A DNA stretch of 30,700 nt from Arenibacter sp965652575 (lineage in GTDB: Bacteria; Bacteroidota; Bacteroidia; Flavobacteriales; Flavobacteriaceae): positions 1 to 30,700 of the forward strand of contig CBFGWQ010000025.1 of NCBI GenBank assembly GCA_965652575.1. Reading direction: 5' to 3'. Shown here piece after piece: positions 7,625-16,215 of this stretch. The notes beneath the pieces were generated by a model. It worked only from the letters and a program-made list of their open reading frames with translations, did not search any database and had not been told where the DNA came from. The translations under genes and the position numbers were made by a program. Position 1 is the first letter of the stretch. Every line of letters starts with the position of its first letter.

Positions 7625-10600
7625 TTAAAACATATATTTCACGCCAACCTGCAGTTGCCAGGTCTCTCTATAAAAATAGTTTTTATCGTAAGTTTTTGTT
7701 GGGTACTCTCCATTGACCCGAATAAAAGAAAACGTAGGCTCATTGTTGGCATCGACACCTTCGTAAGTTAAGATCCTACCGTTGTTGGAGATATTGTTAT
7801 TTTTGGTAACGCCCCATTCTGAATTTATCAAATTCCCTACGTTTATAAAATCCAAACTGAACTGCAGGGTATTTTTGCCCCCCCCTATATTGAAATAATA
7901 ATCACGCAACAACCTAAGGTCAAAATTATGTACCCACGGATTTCTTGCCGCATTTGCCTTAGCATACCCCCCTTTATTTGCTTTTAGGTATTTATCTTGT
8001 GCCATAAAGTTAAAAAATGCATCTTCATCGGCAGCATTGACAAAATTGATTTCACCTCTTTGGGCAGGGATATATATCAAATCATTGGCCATTCCATCGC
8101 CGTTCATATCGTTTGTATAGGCAAAGCTATACCCGTTGGTAGAATTACCGGAATAAAACAGGTTGATGAAAGTAGCCGATTTCAATGAATTGTTCCACCA
8201 GGGCAATTTATAAGAAGCCGATCCGATAAGTCTGCTCGGCACAACATATTGTGAGGGCTGGAGCTTTGGCAAATGTGGACCGTCGACCTGGACCAGACCG
8301 GTATAGGCCGAACCTGCGTTACTTCCCGGCATACCGGAAATTTCATTGGATTCGGTGTAGGTATAAGCTGCCATTAAACTTAAATCCTCCGTGGGTTGTG
8401 CATTAAGCGTAATATTCCCTATAATGCCCCAACCTTCATTAGTATTGGAAAGCACATAGGCATCTCTTGAAGTATATGAAATATCATCGCTATCTGGGTA
8501 TATATATCTATTATCAGGCCCGGAAAACCGTTGCCACGATGCATCAGGCTCCATTAAGTTATAATTTTTCAACATCACCCCATTGATGTTTTTCGTGTAA
8601 ACACTCTCCAATGTCGCTGAAAACGGGAAGTTTACCGGAATTTCATAATCCAGGGCCAAAGAGGTTTTCCAAACTTGTGGCATTTTAAAATCAGGGGCCA
8701 CACTGTTTATCTCGAACGGCAAAGCTCCGTCTTCCGGTCTAATGGTATTGGGCAGACCCAGTCTGTTAATCATTTCGTTTACATCGGTGATCATCGGTCC
8801 GGCCAAACCGGCCAAAGCAGGATCTACGGCATTGACCGAGCCATCGGCATTGTAGGTTGTTCTTGCCGTATAGCTTCCTTGTACCATTCCGGAGTTGGTC
8901 GGCATATTGGTAAAGAACACCAATGGCAACCTTCCCGTAAAAATACCTGTACCCCCACGGAGTTTCAGGCTTTGATCACCCCTAACATCCCAAATAAAGC
9001 CGGCCCTTGGTGAAAATAGCACATTGGCTTCCGGCCATTCGCCCGTATCAATTGTCCTTCCCCCAAAATCCAGATCGTAGATCGCATTGTTCCTAAGAAG
9101 GTTATCTTCATATTTTAGATAATCGGCACGGATACCATAAGACAACTTAAAGTTTTCGTTGATGTTCCATTCGTCCTGAAGATAGATCCCGAACTGGTTG
9201 AACGCTACTTCGGCAGTTGGATTTTTTTCACCATCGTACCCATATGTCAGTGCAAAATCCCTTGGTGCGGCCTGATTAAGAAAATCGTCTACACTTGCAT
9301 AACGATAATATCCCGTTCCGTTCCGCATGTATGAATTGTTCGCCAATTGATGCTCGTAGCTTAAACCGCCCGTAATCTTATGGCCATCTAAATAATAGGT
9401 CAAGTTATTAATGGCCGTAAGCGTATTATTGTTTACGGCGTTGTTCCATGTGAACAGTTCATAACCTGCAGAAATGTAAGGCTCAAGAATTTGTTCGCCT
9501 CCCGTAGTTACTCCGTTCATAATGTCGATAAACGGAAAAGGCGAAGAATTTGTACCGCGGGCATCTTCTATCTTGGAGTAGGTAACAAGCAGTTGATTGG
9601 AAAGCTTGTCCGATATCCTGCTGTTCAAATCGAATGAAAATGAATTCACGATATTATCCATGGAATAGGTAGAATTGGAAAAAGCCATGGAATACTGCGA
9701 AATACGGTCCATGGCCCTGTTCCTGAAACCGGCATCCGTTGAATTTCCGTTTGTAGGGTTCCAACCTTGGTTTTTCGTGTGGTTATAACGTACACTTAAT
9801 TTATTGGCATTATTGATGTTCCAATCCATACGGACCAATAATTTTTTATTGGTCTCATCGGCAGGATAGCTGCTGTACGAGCCCGGGTCGTAACCGTAGT
9901 TATCGATCAAATGCTGTTTTACGCGTTCCATATCCGAAATACTGGTACGCGACAACGACAGATCCAAATTGGCGACACCGTTTTCCGAAGGCCTCCAAGT
10001 GACCACTTGCTGCGGACGTTTTACGGATTCCGCATTTACAAAAAAGAACAATTTATTTTTAATAATGGGCCCGCCAAAGGTCAATCCGTAAGTTGATGTC
10101 GATTCTTCCGGCCGTGCGCCAAAATCGGTATCACCAATTCTATTGCCCCGCATATCCTGGTTGGTATAATAGGTATAGGCAGACCCTTTAAACATGTTGG
10201 TCCCCGATTTGGTGATGGCATTGATACCGCCACCGATAAAATTGGTCTGGCGTACATCAAAAGGTGAGACCACTACCTGTACTTCTTCGATAGCGTCCAG
10301 GGAAATAGGGTTTCCGCCTCCGGGCAAACTGGAGCTCAGACCGAAGTTATTGTTAAAATTGGCTCCATCGACAGTAAAGTTGGTCGAACGGCCGTCGCCG
10401 CCGGCCATGCTCATACCATTGGCATAAGGCGACACGCGGGCCATATCGGAAATACTCCTGTTAATGGTTGGCAGAGCCGTCATTTGTTCGTTTGAAATAT
10501 TGGTCGTCGCCCCCGTTTTTTCGGCCGAAAACCTGGTTCTTCTTGCAGAAACGACCACCTGGTCCAAGGACACGCTTTCTTCGGTCAACACCACATCGTG

Positions 10601-10909
10601 TACATAGGGTGCCCCCAACCTTATCATGATATTATTGATTACGTTTTTTCCGTAGCCTATAAAAGATACTTCTATACTGTACGGGCCGCCAACACGCATC
10701 CCGGGCAAATTGTACAACCCTTCGCTATTTGTTACACTCCCATAAACGGTACCCGAAGGGGTGTGCGTGGCAACCACCGTGGCTCCCATAACCGGACCAT
10801 CGGTATCCGTAACCCGGCCGTTCATACTCGAAGTGGTTACTTGGGCCGTAATAACCGTACCGAACAGAAATGTTACCGTTATTACTATAAGATCAATTGT
10901 TTTTTTCAT
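7625..10909 (-). CDS. Oar-like TonB-dependent outer-membrane protein
   Basis: A very large outer-membrane protein, 1094 residues from the start I chose. The open frame extends 19 codons further up, but MKKTIDLIVITVTFLFG begins a normal signal peptide ending near VITAQ and has AAGGAG directly before the ATG. Next comes a carboxypeptidase-regulatory-like domain (about 28-115: MNGRVTDTDGPVMGATV, NSEGLYNLPGMRVGGPY). The plug follows (ISDMARVSPY, NFTVDGANFNNNFGL, IEEVQVVVSPFDVRQ, GGINAITKSGTN), then FGGPIIKNKLFFFVNAE, which is characteristic of the Oar family, and a barrel ending in VGVKYMF. Myxococcus Oar is linked to protein export and development; flavobacterial members have no assigned ligand. 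It is transcribed alone and ends at a strong terminator. Confidence 0.9.
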   Translation of the reverse strand: MKKTIDLIVITVTFLFGTVITAQVTTSSMNGRVTDTDGPVMGATVVATHTPSGTVYGSVTNSEGLYNLPGMRVGGPYSIEVSFIGYGKNVINNIMIRLGAPYVHDVVLTEESVSLDQVVVSARRTRFSAEKTGATTNISNEQMTALPTINRSISDMARVSPYANGMSMAGGDGRSTNFTVDGANFNNNFGLSSSLPGGGNPISLDAIEEVQVVVSPFDVRQTNFIGGGINAITKSGTNMFKGSAYTYYTNQDMRGNRIGDTDFGARPEESTSTYGLTFGGPIIKNKLFFFVNAESVKRPQQVVTWRPSENGVANLDLSLSRTSISDMERVKQHLIDNYGYDPGSYSSYPADETNKKLLVRMDWNINNANKLSVRYNHTKNQGWNPTNGNSTDAGFRNRAMDRISQYSMAFSNSTYSMDNIVNSFSFDLNSRISDKLSNQLLVTYSKIEDARGTNSSPFPFIDIMNGVTTGGEQILEPYISAGYELFTWNNAVNNNTLTAINNLTYYLDGHKITGGLSYEHQLANNSYMRNGTGYYRYASVDDFLNQAAPRDFALTYGYDGEKNPTAEVAFNQFGIYLQDEWNINENFKLSYGIRADYLKYEDNLLRNNAIYDLDFGGRTIDTGEWPEANVLFSPRAGFIWDVRGDQSLKLRGGTGIFTGRLPLVFFTNMPTNSGMVQGSYTARTTYNADGSVNAVDPALAGLAGPMITDVNEMINRLGLPNTIRPEDGALPFEINSVAPDFKMPQVWKTSLALDYEIPVNFPFSATLESVYTKNINGVMLKNYNLMEPDASWQRFSGPDNRYIYPDSDDISYTSRDAYVLSNTNEGWGIIGNITLNAQPTEDLSLMAAYTYTESNEISGMPGSNAGSAYTGLVQVDGPHLPKLQPSQYVVPSRLIGSASYKLPWWNNSLKSATFINLFYSGNSTNGYSFAYTNDMNGDGMANDLIYIPAQRGEINFVNAADEDAFFNFMAQDKYLKANKGGYAKANAARNPWVHNFDLRLLRDYYFNIGGGKNTLQFSLDFINVGNLINSEWGVTKNNNISNNGRILTYEGVDANNEPTFSFIRVNGEYPTKTYDKNYFYRETWQLQVGVKYMF

Positions 10910-11081
10910 CTCCTTAAAAGTGTTTATTGTGTTTTTAATGTTGCAAAAATGTTGTAAATAATACATTTTTGTGTTAAATCAAGATTAAATTTAACTCGAT
11001 AAAATTAACACAATTTTAATATTTAAGGGAATCTTGATCGAAAAAATCACATATTAGATCCAGAAATCCGAAATTAGCCTT

Positions 11082-12722
11082 TTAACCCTTAAAAGAATGC
11101 AAAAGATGTAAAGTTGAGGCGTCATGATTAGAAACTTCCAAACTTTGCAAATCCTCCAATACCCTGCCCGCCAATTGTTTTCCAAGTTCAACACCCCATT
11201 GGTCATAACTGAAAATGTTCCACACTATGCCCTGAACGAATATTTTGTGTTCGTACATGGCAATAAGGGATCCCAGACTTTTGGGAGTCAACTTATCTAT
11301 TAAAATGGTATTGGTAGGTTTGTTTCCTTCAAACACCTTAAATGGCAAAATTTCGGCTATTTCCTTTGCCGATATTTTTTTGTCGGACAATTCCTTTCCA
11401 ACCTCCTCGGAGGTCTTTCCGTTCATTAGCGCCTCGGTTTGGGCAAAGAAGTTGGCCATTAATTTATTGTGGTGGTCCGTGTCCCCATACAGGGATGTCT
11501 TAAACCCAATAAAATCGGTAGGGATTAGTTTAGTGCCTTGATGGATCAATTGAAAAAAGGCATGTTGGGAATTGGTTCCGGGCTCTCCCCATATAATGGT
11601 ACCTGTTTCATAAGTTACCCTATTTCCGTTCCTGTCCACACTTTTCCCGTTACTCTCCATGATCCCTTGCTGTAAATAGGCCGAAAACCTACTTAAATAT
11701 TGGGTATAGGGAATAATAGCCTCTGTTTCTGCCCCATAAAAATTATTGTACCAAACACTTATAAGTGCAAGGATTACGGGTATGTTCTCCCCAAATTCAG
11801 CAGTGGCAAAATGCCGATCCATTTCATGGGCCCCCGTCAACATGGCATCAAAATTTTCATATCCTACCGCCAGGCCAATGGAGAGGCCAACGGCACTCCA
11901 CAATGAAAACCTTCCACCAACCCAATCCCACATTGGGAATACGTTATCCGCATCAATTCCGAATTCCGCAATTTTCTCGGCATTGGTAGAGACCGCGGCA
12001 AAATGTTTGGATACATCTGCCTGTGTAGCCTGTTTTAAAAACCATTTTCTTATGGTAGTGGCATTGCTCAGGGTTTCCTGGGTAGTAAAAGTCTTGGAAA
12101 CCACAACGAACAAGGTTGTTTCAGGATTTAGGCCTTTTAAGGTTTCGTATACATGATCCCCATCCACATTGCTTACAAAATGCATTTTTAAATGGTTACC
12201 GTAAAATTTTAAGGCTTCCACTACCATGGCGGGACCAAGATCCGATCCCCCGATACCAATATTGACCACATCGGTAAAGGTCTTTCCGGTATACCCCTTT
12301 TTAGTTCCTGAAATTACGGCATCCGTAAAGGTTTTTATCTTCCGTTTTACCTCGTAAACCTCCGGGACAATGTTAACCCCGTCTACTTTGACGATATCGG
12401 ATTCTTTGGCTCTCAAGGCCGTATGGAGTACCGCCCTTCCTTCCGTTTTATTTATGATATCGCCTTCAAACTGTTTACGGATCGCATCCTTCAATCCAAC
12501 TTCATTGGCCAATTTCAAAAGAAGTTGAAGGGTTTCTTGGGTAATCCTATTCTTTGAAAAGTCTACAAAAAAATCATTCCAGCGAATGCTGTGCTTCTTG
12601 GCCCTTTCGGAATCGTTTGCGAACAAGTCCTTTAAGATAAGGGCATCGGTATTCTCTTTATAATGTTGCGTGAGTTTATCCCAAGCTTCTGTTTTGGTCG
12701 GGTCGGTATTCTGTAAAGCCAT
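11082..12722 (-). CDS. pgi: Glucose-6-phosphate isomerase
   Basis: Interconverts glucose 6-phosphate and fructose 6-phosphate in glycolysis and gluconeogenesis, in the cytoplasm. At 546 residues it has the usual long-form length. Visible landmarks are the sugar-phosphate loop GIGGSDLGP (156-164), the SKTFTTQET phosphate-binding loop (209-217), the family signature GGRFSLWSAVGL (269-280), the catalytic Glu in GIMESNGK (356), WGEPGTNSQHAFFQ with the ring-opening His (387), and the C-terminal GVELGK lysine. Its ATG is one base after the stop of the M23 peptidase gene, so it is probably last in a transcript that begins with the DUF3108 gene. The 172 bases between it and the Oar-like gene are AT-rich and hold no clear terminator. 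Confidence 0.97.
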   Translation of the reverse strand: MALQNTDPTKTEAWDKLTQHYKENTDALILKDLFANDSERAKKHSIRWNDFFVDFSKNRITQETLQLLLKLANEVGLKDAIRKQFEGDIINKTEGRAVLHTALRAKESDIVKVDGVNIVPEVYEVKRKIKTFTDAVISGTKKGYTGKTFTDVVNIGIGGSDLGPAMVVEALKFYGNHLKMHFVSNVDGDHVYETLKGLNPETTLFVVVSKTFTTQETLSNATTIRKWFLKQATQADVSKHFAAVSTNAEKIAEFGIDADNVFPMWDWVGGRFSLWSAVGLSIGLAVGYENFDAMLTGAHEMDRHFATAEFGENIPVILALISVWYNNFYGAETEAIIPYTQYLSRFSAYLQQGIMESNGKSVDRNGNRVTYETGTIIWGEPGTNSQHAFFQLIHQGTKLIPTDFIGFKTSLYGDTDHHNKLMANFFAQTEALMNGKTSEEVGKELSDKKISAKEIAEILPFKVFEGNKPTNTILIDKLTPKSLGSLIAMYEHKIFVQGIVWNIFSYDQWGVELGKQLAGRVLEDLQSLEVSNHDASTLHLLHSFKG

Positions 12723-12723
12723 T

Positions 12724-13992
12724 TTATTCGTTGAGTGTTAGCAAATCTTCCTCCGGTAATTCTATGTATTCAATACAATCCAGCTGACTTTTCTTAGGCC
12801 CTACAAATTCCAAATAATCTGCTTTTAGACTATCGGCTATAGGTTCGGCCGCCGGTAATTTTTCCTTTAACGGATCTACCTGTCGCCCATTTTTCCAGAA
12901 CCGATAACACACATGCGGGCCTCCGGTATTCCCGGTCATGCCGATCCAACCTATGACATCTCCCTGCTTCACAAAATCCCCTTTCTTCACTTTCTGATTC
13001 TTCATATGTAGGTACTGGGTACTATAAGTCCCATTGTGCTGAATCTTTACATATTTGCCATTGCCCCCCCTTCTGGTAGATTCTATAACGGTACCATTGG
13101 CGGTAGCCAGGATAGGGGTTCCTATAGGAGCTGCATAATCCGTTCCCTTATGTGGCCTTACCTTATATCCATAATAGGCAATCCTTCTGTTTAAATTATA
13201 CCTGGAGGATATTCTACTAAATTGCACCGGGGACTGTAAAAATGTACGCCTAAGATTTTTGGCCTGATCATCATAATAATCATTGATATTCTTTGTAGAA
13301 TCCGACACAAAATTAAAGGCATAGAACGGTTCCCCATTGTGTTCAAAATAGGCCGCTTCTATACCACTGGCACCGGCATAAATGGTATCGTTGATATACT
13401 TTTCCTTGTAGATCACCTTGAACCGATCCCCTTTCTGAAGTCTAAAAAAATCTATGGTCCAGGCGTAAATTTCAGATAAATTATTGGTAACGTTATAGTC
13501 TATACCCTGTTTCAATATAGCTTCGGACAAAGAGGATTCAATAATTCCTGAAGCCTCGCGCTCCACATATTTTACCTTTTGCTTTTTCTTATAAGCCAGG
13601 ACGCTGTCCCTAAAATCGACCACAGTATAGTTAATGGGATCATTTTGATATATAAATACCTCGGTATTATTGGTAGTGTCCTTGGACTTCAAAATTAGAT
13701 AAGGTTTGCCAACAACTATTTTCCTAACATCAAAAGTGTCCCTGAAGTGTTCCGAAACCCTTGCAATCTTGGGATATTCCACCCTATTTCTCAACATGAG
13801 CTCCCCAAAGCTGTCCCCATTTTTAACGGTGTCCCGCAAGACCTCAAAATCTTCCATATTAAACCCAAACTCTTTAACTACGACAGGTTTCTCTATGGTA
13901 ACCACCTCTGCCAATTCCTCTGTAACCGGTTTATCCTCCTTACATGATACAATAAAAACTATACTAAAAAATAGGCCCCAATATTTTTGCAT
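12724..13992 (-). CDS. M23-family peptidoglycan endopeptidase, lipoprotein
   Basis: A 422-residue lipoprotein (lipobox FIVSC, Cys17) predicted to cut peptidoglycan cross-links. An N-terminal region (about 45-110, RDTVKNGDSFGELMLRN) resembles the LysM/OapA-like start of such enzymes. The M23 domain spans about 270-375. It has the metal-binding HKGTDYAAP (H281, D285), QYLHM (H329) and GGPHVCYRFWKNGRQVDPL (H360). In the usual final HxH motif the second His is a metal ligand; here that position is Cys362. From memory, HxC with FWKNG is shared by many Bacteroidota relatives, so it may be a cysteine-ligated subfamily rather than a dead enzyme. It lies between tryptophan dioxygenase (7 bases upstream) and pgi (1 base downstream). 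Confidence 0.9.
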   Translation of the reverse strand: MQKYWGLFFSIVFIVSCKEDKPVTEELAEVVTIEKPVVVKEFGFNMEDFEVLRDTVKNGDSFGELMLRNRVEYPKIARVSEHFRDTFDVRKIVVGKPYLILKSKDTTNNTEVFIYQNDPINYTVVDFRDSVLAYKKKQKVKYVEREASGIIESSLSEAILKQGIDYNVTNNLSEIYAWTIDFFRLQKGDRFKVIYKEKYINDTIYAGASGIEAAYFEHNGEPFYAFNFVSDSTKNINDYYDDQAKNLRRTFLQSPVQFSRISSRYNLNRRIAYYGYKVRPHKGTDYAAPIGTPILATANGTVIESTRRGGNGKYVKIQHNGTYSTQYLHMKNQKVKKGDFVKQGDVIGWIGMTGNTGGPHVCYRFWKNGRQVDPLKEKLPAAEPIADSLKADYLEFVGPKKSQLDCIEYIELPEEDLLTLNE

Positions 13993-13999
13993 TGCTATT

Positions 14000-14959
14000 C
14001 TATACTTTTTCTGGGTTAAAGATATGGTCTACCCATTGTTTTCCCCAATTATTTAACTCTTGTTTCGTGTACAATTCCGGAAAAAATACAACTTTCTGAA
14101 AACTTGGAGGCAAATATTCCTTCCAATTTGTTCCGCCGGTAGCTTCAATCTGTGCATTATCTTTGGTCAAATAACGATATGCCGATCCCATATGCATCAG
14201 TGGCCAGTTTATGTTGGCATTAACGTCCAAAGCTTTTAACGCTTCAATCAAGGCTTTATTATCCTTACTCTTCCGGGGCAATTGTAGGTATTTATGATAT
14301 ATGGTGCTGTTGCTCACCTGATTGGCAATTCGTATCAATCTCGGTGTATAACGATACTCAAACTGCTTTAAGGTAAGCGTTTTTTCACCGGTAACCAGAT
14401 CGGTAGCCCCTTTTTTCCAATAGATGTGTTCGTACAACTCCTCAATACTGTTATTGGATGAGAAATTATCCCTTTCAGAAAATTGCACCAAGTTTTCCAT
14501 GGGGGTGGCGTATAGTTCGATCATTCTGTATTGGGCCGACTGAAATCCGCTGGCCGGAAGTAAAGCCATTCTGTATTGCATGAACTGTTCCCTTTGCATC
14601 CCTTTAATCATAACGCTAAAGGAAGAGATCAGGACCTGGTAATAACTATTGATACGATTTGCCTTCTCTATAAAGAAATCCACATCTTGGGTCTTATCGT
14701 CCACAATTTGTTTTTGTTCGTGAAGGATAAGTTTAAAGTACAATTCTGTAATCTGATGGTACATAATAAATATCTCCTCGTCCGGAAAATGGGTCCTGGG
14801 TACTTGGATACTTAGTAGGGTGTCCAGATGTATATAATCCCAATAGGTTAGATATCGCTGATATAAAAGTCCATCCAAATAAGAGCTTAAGTCTTGTCCA
14901 GAATCCTTGTATTTTTCTTCTAGTTTGGAAATCTGGGAATCAATATGCTCTTTATTCAT
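14000..14959 (-). CDS. kynA: Tryptophan 2,3-dioxygenase
   Basis: A heme enzyme that opens the indole ring of L-tryptophan to N-formylkynurenine, the first step of the kynurenine route. The 319 residues have the family pattern: YLTYWDYIHLDTLLSIQ (36-52), IFIMYHQITELYFKLILHE with active-site H68, QYRMALLPASGFQSAQYR (128-145, substrate carboxylate-binding Arg), the probable heme ligand H256 in NWPLMHMGSAYRYL, the ATGGT substrate loop (273-277), and VVFFPELY. All key residues are present. It starts one base after the stop of the DUF3108 gene and is followed by the M23 peptidase, an apparent operon with unrelated partners. No kynureninase or formamidase gene is in the window. Confidence 0.95.
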   Translation of the reverse strand: MNKEHIDSQISKLEEKYKDSGQDLSSYLDGLLYQRYLTYWDYIHLDTLLSIQVPRTHFPDEEIFIMYHQITELYFKLILHEQKQIVDDKTQDVDFFIEKANRINSYYQVLISSFSVMIKGMQREQFMQYRMALLPASGFQSAQYRMIELYATPMENLVQFSERDNFSSNNSIEELYEHIYWKKGATDLVTGEKTLTLKQFEYRYTPRLIRIANQVSNSTIYHKYLQLPRKSKDNKALIEALKALDVNANINWPLMHMGSAYRYLTKDNAQIEATGGTNWKEYLPPSFQKVVFFPELYTKQELNNWGKQWVDHIFNPEKV

Positions 14960-14960
14960 T

Positions 14961-15788
14961 TTAATCCATTATTATTTTAAATTGATGTTTGAGTCCGTTG
15001 TATCCGTCCAAATCGGCCTTTATGGACCCAACGCTCAATTCTGCCTGTATCCTTATAGGAATTCTATTATTGTCATTGGATACCCATAGGGACAAACTTT
15101 CCTGTTCCTTGAATACCCGCCCTGATTGTACATAAGGCCTAAACTTTAGGCATTCTACCTTTCCATATTTTGTTTTTAAAACCTCCTTGCCCAAGTATTT
15201 AAGCTTAAATTTAAAAACACCGTCATCATCATATAAGAGGTTTAATTGTATGGACTCCCCTTCAACCAAATCTTCTACTTTATAATTGTTGCGCAGAAAA
15301 TAAAATGCCGAAACCAAATCCTGAATGTCCTCTTGAATGGTAAAATTAAACTTTTTATCCTTTTTTTTATCGTTTAGTACCGCAATATCCTTCTCATAAT
15401 TAAAATTTACCTCGATATCCTTGGTATATCCCCCTTCATCAATTTTTCTTATAAATTTATAGGGCCTGCCATCTTTTTTATCAAAAAAGCTCTCATAGGT
15501 GTCATCCACCTTAAAAAAAATACTGGCAAAGCCGGTCGTTTTGCCATTTCCGACCACATGATAGACGGGGACACCGTCCAAATGGTTGGATTTTACCTGA
15601 AGTGTAGCGTAACTGGCATTTAGGATGCCGTAATGTATCCTGAATTTAAGCCATTCCCCTGTCTTAAATGCAGATGTGCCCTCCGTATTTTCAGGCAAAT
15701 GCCCCTCTCCATCATTTTCCAGTTGTTGAACTTGGGAATTGATAGTAAATCCAAAAATTAAAATCAGTACAATACAAATTTTCTTCAT
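14961..15788 (-). CDS. DUF3108 secreted protein
   Basis: A 275-residue exported protein with signal peptide MKKICIVLILIFGFTINSQ. The mature part is a beta-rich DUF3108 domain: EWLKFRIHYGILNASYATLQV near 47-67, HVVGNGKTTGFASIFFKVDDTYESF, then GRPYKFIRKIDEGGY, and a later FKLKYLGKEVLKTKYGKVECLKF. DUF3108 proteins are periplasmic or outer-membrane-associated and of unknown function. It heads the minus-strand run with the tryptophan dioxygenase, M23 peptidase and pgi (intergenic gaps 1, 7 and 1 bases). Its upstream region carries three palindromes. No exact promoter consensus was found. Confidence 0.85.
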   Translation of the reverse strand: MKKICIVLILIFGFTINSQVQQLENDGEGHLPENTEGTSAFKTGEWLKFRIHYGILNASYATLQVKSNHLDGVPVYHVVGNGKTTGFASIFFKVDDTYESFFDKKDGRPYKFIRKIDEGGYTKDIEVNFNYEKDIAVLNDKKKDKKFNFTIQEDIQDLVSAFYFLRNNYKVEDLVEGESIQLNLLYDDDGVFKFKLKYLGKEVLKTKYGKVECLKFRPYVQSGRVFKEQESLSLWVSNDNNRIPIRIQAELSVGSIKADLDGYNGLKHQFKIIMD

Positions 15789-15848
15789 CTGTTTAAATTC
15801 ATCCCATTACAGTAACCATTATGTACCATCTGCCCAATAAATACATAA

Positions 15849-15976
15849 ACGATCTTGATCGTGATATTCAGGGCCATAAGTTGCAATGGCCTATGTAACA
15901 CCTCATTGCTCCTGTAAAATTAATAAAAACGATTTTACCATTATTTTATTTGATATTACTTGAACAAAATTTGTTC
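15849..15976. promoter_or_regulatory. Three palindromes upstream of the DUF3108-kynA-M23-pgi run
   Basis: ACGATCTTGATCGT (15849-15862), GGCCAT/ATGGCC (15872-15877 and 15886-15891) and GAACAAAATTTGTTC (15962-15976) are perfect inverted repeats in the 200 bases before the operon. The first and third have operator-like sizes. Which regulator would bind is unknown; they could also be RNA hairpins. Confidence 0.35.
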
Positions 15977-15991
15977 CAAAAATTGGCCCAT

Positions 15992-16023
15992 AAAAAAAAG
16001 CCCAGTCGCAAAACTGGGCTTTT
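15992..16023 (-). terminator. Rho-independent terminator of the candidate small RNA
   Basis: AAAGCCCAGT (15997-16006) and ACTGGGCTTT (16013-16022) form a 10-bp stem with a 6-base loop. On the minus strand it is followed by eight T residues; on the plus strand the T run is only about four. It can also end read-through transcripts from the upstream hppD gene. Confidence 0.88.
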
Positions 16024-16094
16024 CCTAAATAACCAACCAAACTTTAAATTATGAAAAACCAATACTTAAAGTTGTAAGGGAACCACCCCTTACG
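15992..16094 (-). ncRNA. Candidate ~100-nt structured small RNA
   Basis: On the minus strand this stretch has every part of an independent RNA gene. A -7 promoter element lies at 16106-16099. Hairpin 1 follows at once, GTAAGGG/CCCTTAC (16087-16093 with 16074-16080, 6-base loop). Hairpin 2 abuts it, AACTTTAA/TTAAAGTT (16066-16073 with 16040-16047, 18-base loop). An unpaired UUUGGUUGGUUAUUUAGG-like linker leads to a 10-bp GC-rich terminator hairpin ending in eight U residues. There is no ATG on this strand within it, so it is unlikely to encode a peptide. It is separated from the hppD stop by over 100 bases and from DUF3108 by about 200. It could match a known flavobacterial motif such as Flavo-1, but I cannot check. 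The plus strand holds only an 8-codon ORF. Confidence 0.6.
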
Positions 16095-16098
16095 AGTA

Positions 16099-16106
16099 CA
16101 AATTTA
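16099..16106 (-). promoter_or_regulatory. Bacteroidota-type -7 promoter element (TAAATTTG)
   Basis: Exact match to TAnnTTTG on the minus strand, placed 5-7 bases before the first hairpin of the candidate small RNA. The upstream -33 region is only T-rich, so the match rests on the -7 element. Confidence 0.55.
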
Positions 16107-16215
16107 ATACAAGATTGCCTTTAAAAATAAGATTTAACTTACTTTAACGATTCTGTTAACACAATTTAATAATTGGATACCCAAAATTGGCAAAAAGTTA
16201 AGAAAAGGACTCCTT

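Noticed and set aside
8675..9013. 112-codon plus-strand frame inside the Oar-like gene, and many similar frames inside ileS and pgi
   Set aside because: They are shadows of real genes on the opposite strand with no domain or signal of their own.
10910..10966. 19-codon N-terminal extension of the Oar-like protein
   Set aside because: The extension precedes a normal signal peptide that begins at the internal Met, so it is more likely leader sequence.
16051..16077. Eight-codon plus-strand frame (MKNQYLKL), reminiscent of the start of SusC-type genes
   Set aside because: It stops at once, lies within the two-hairpin structure, and the promoter and stronger T tract point to the minus strand.
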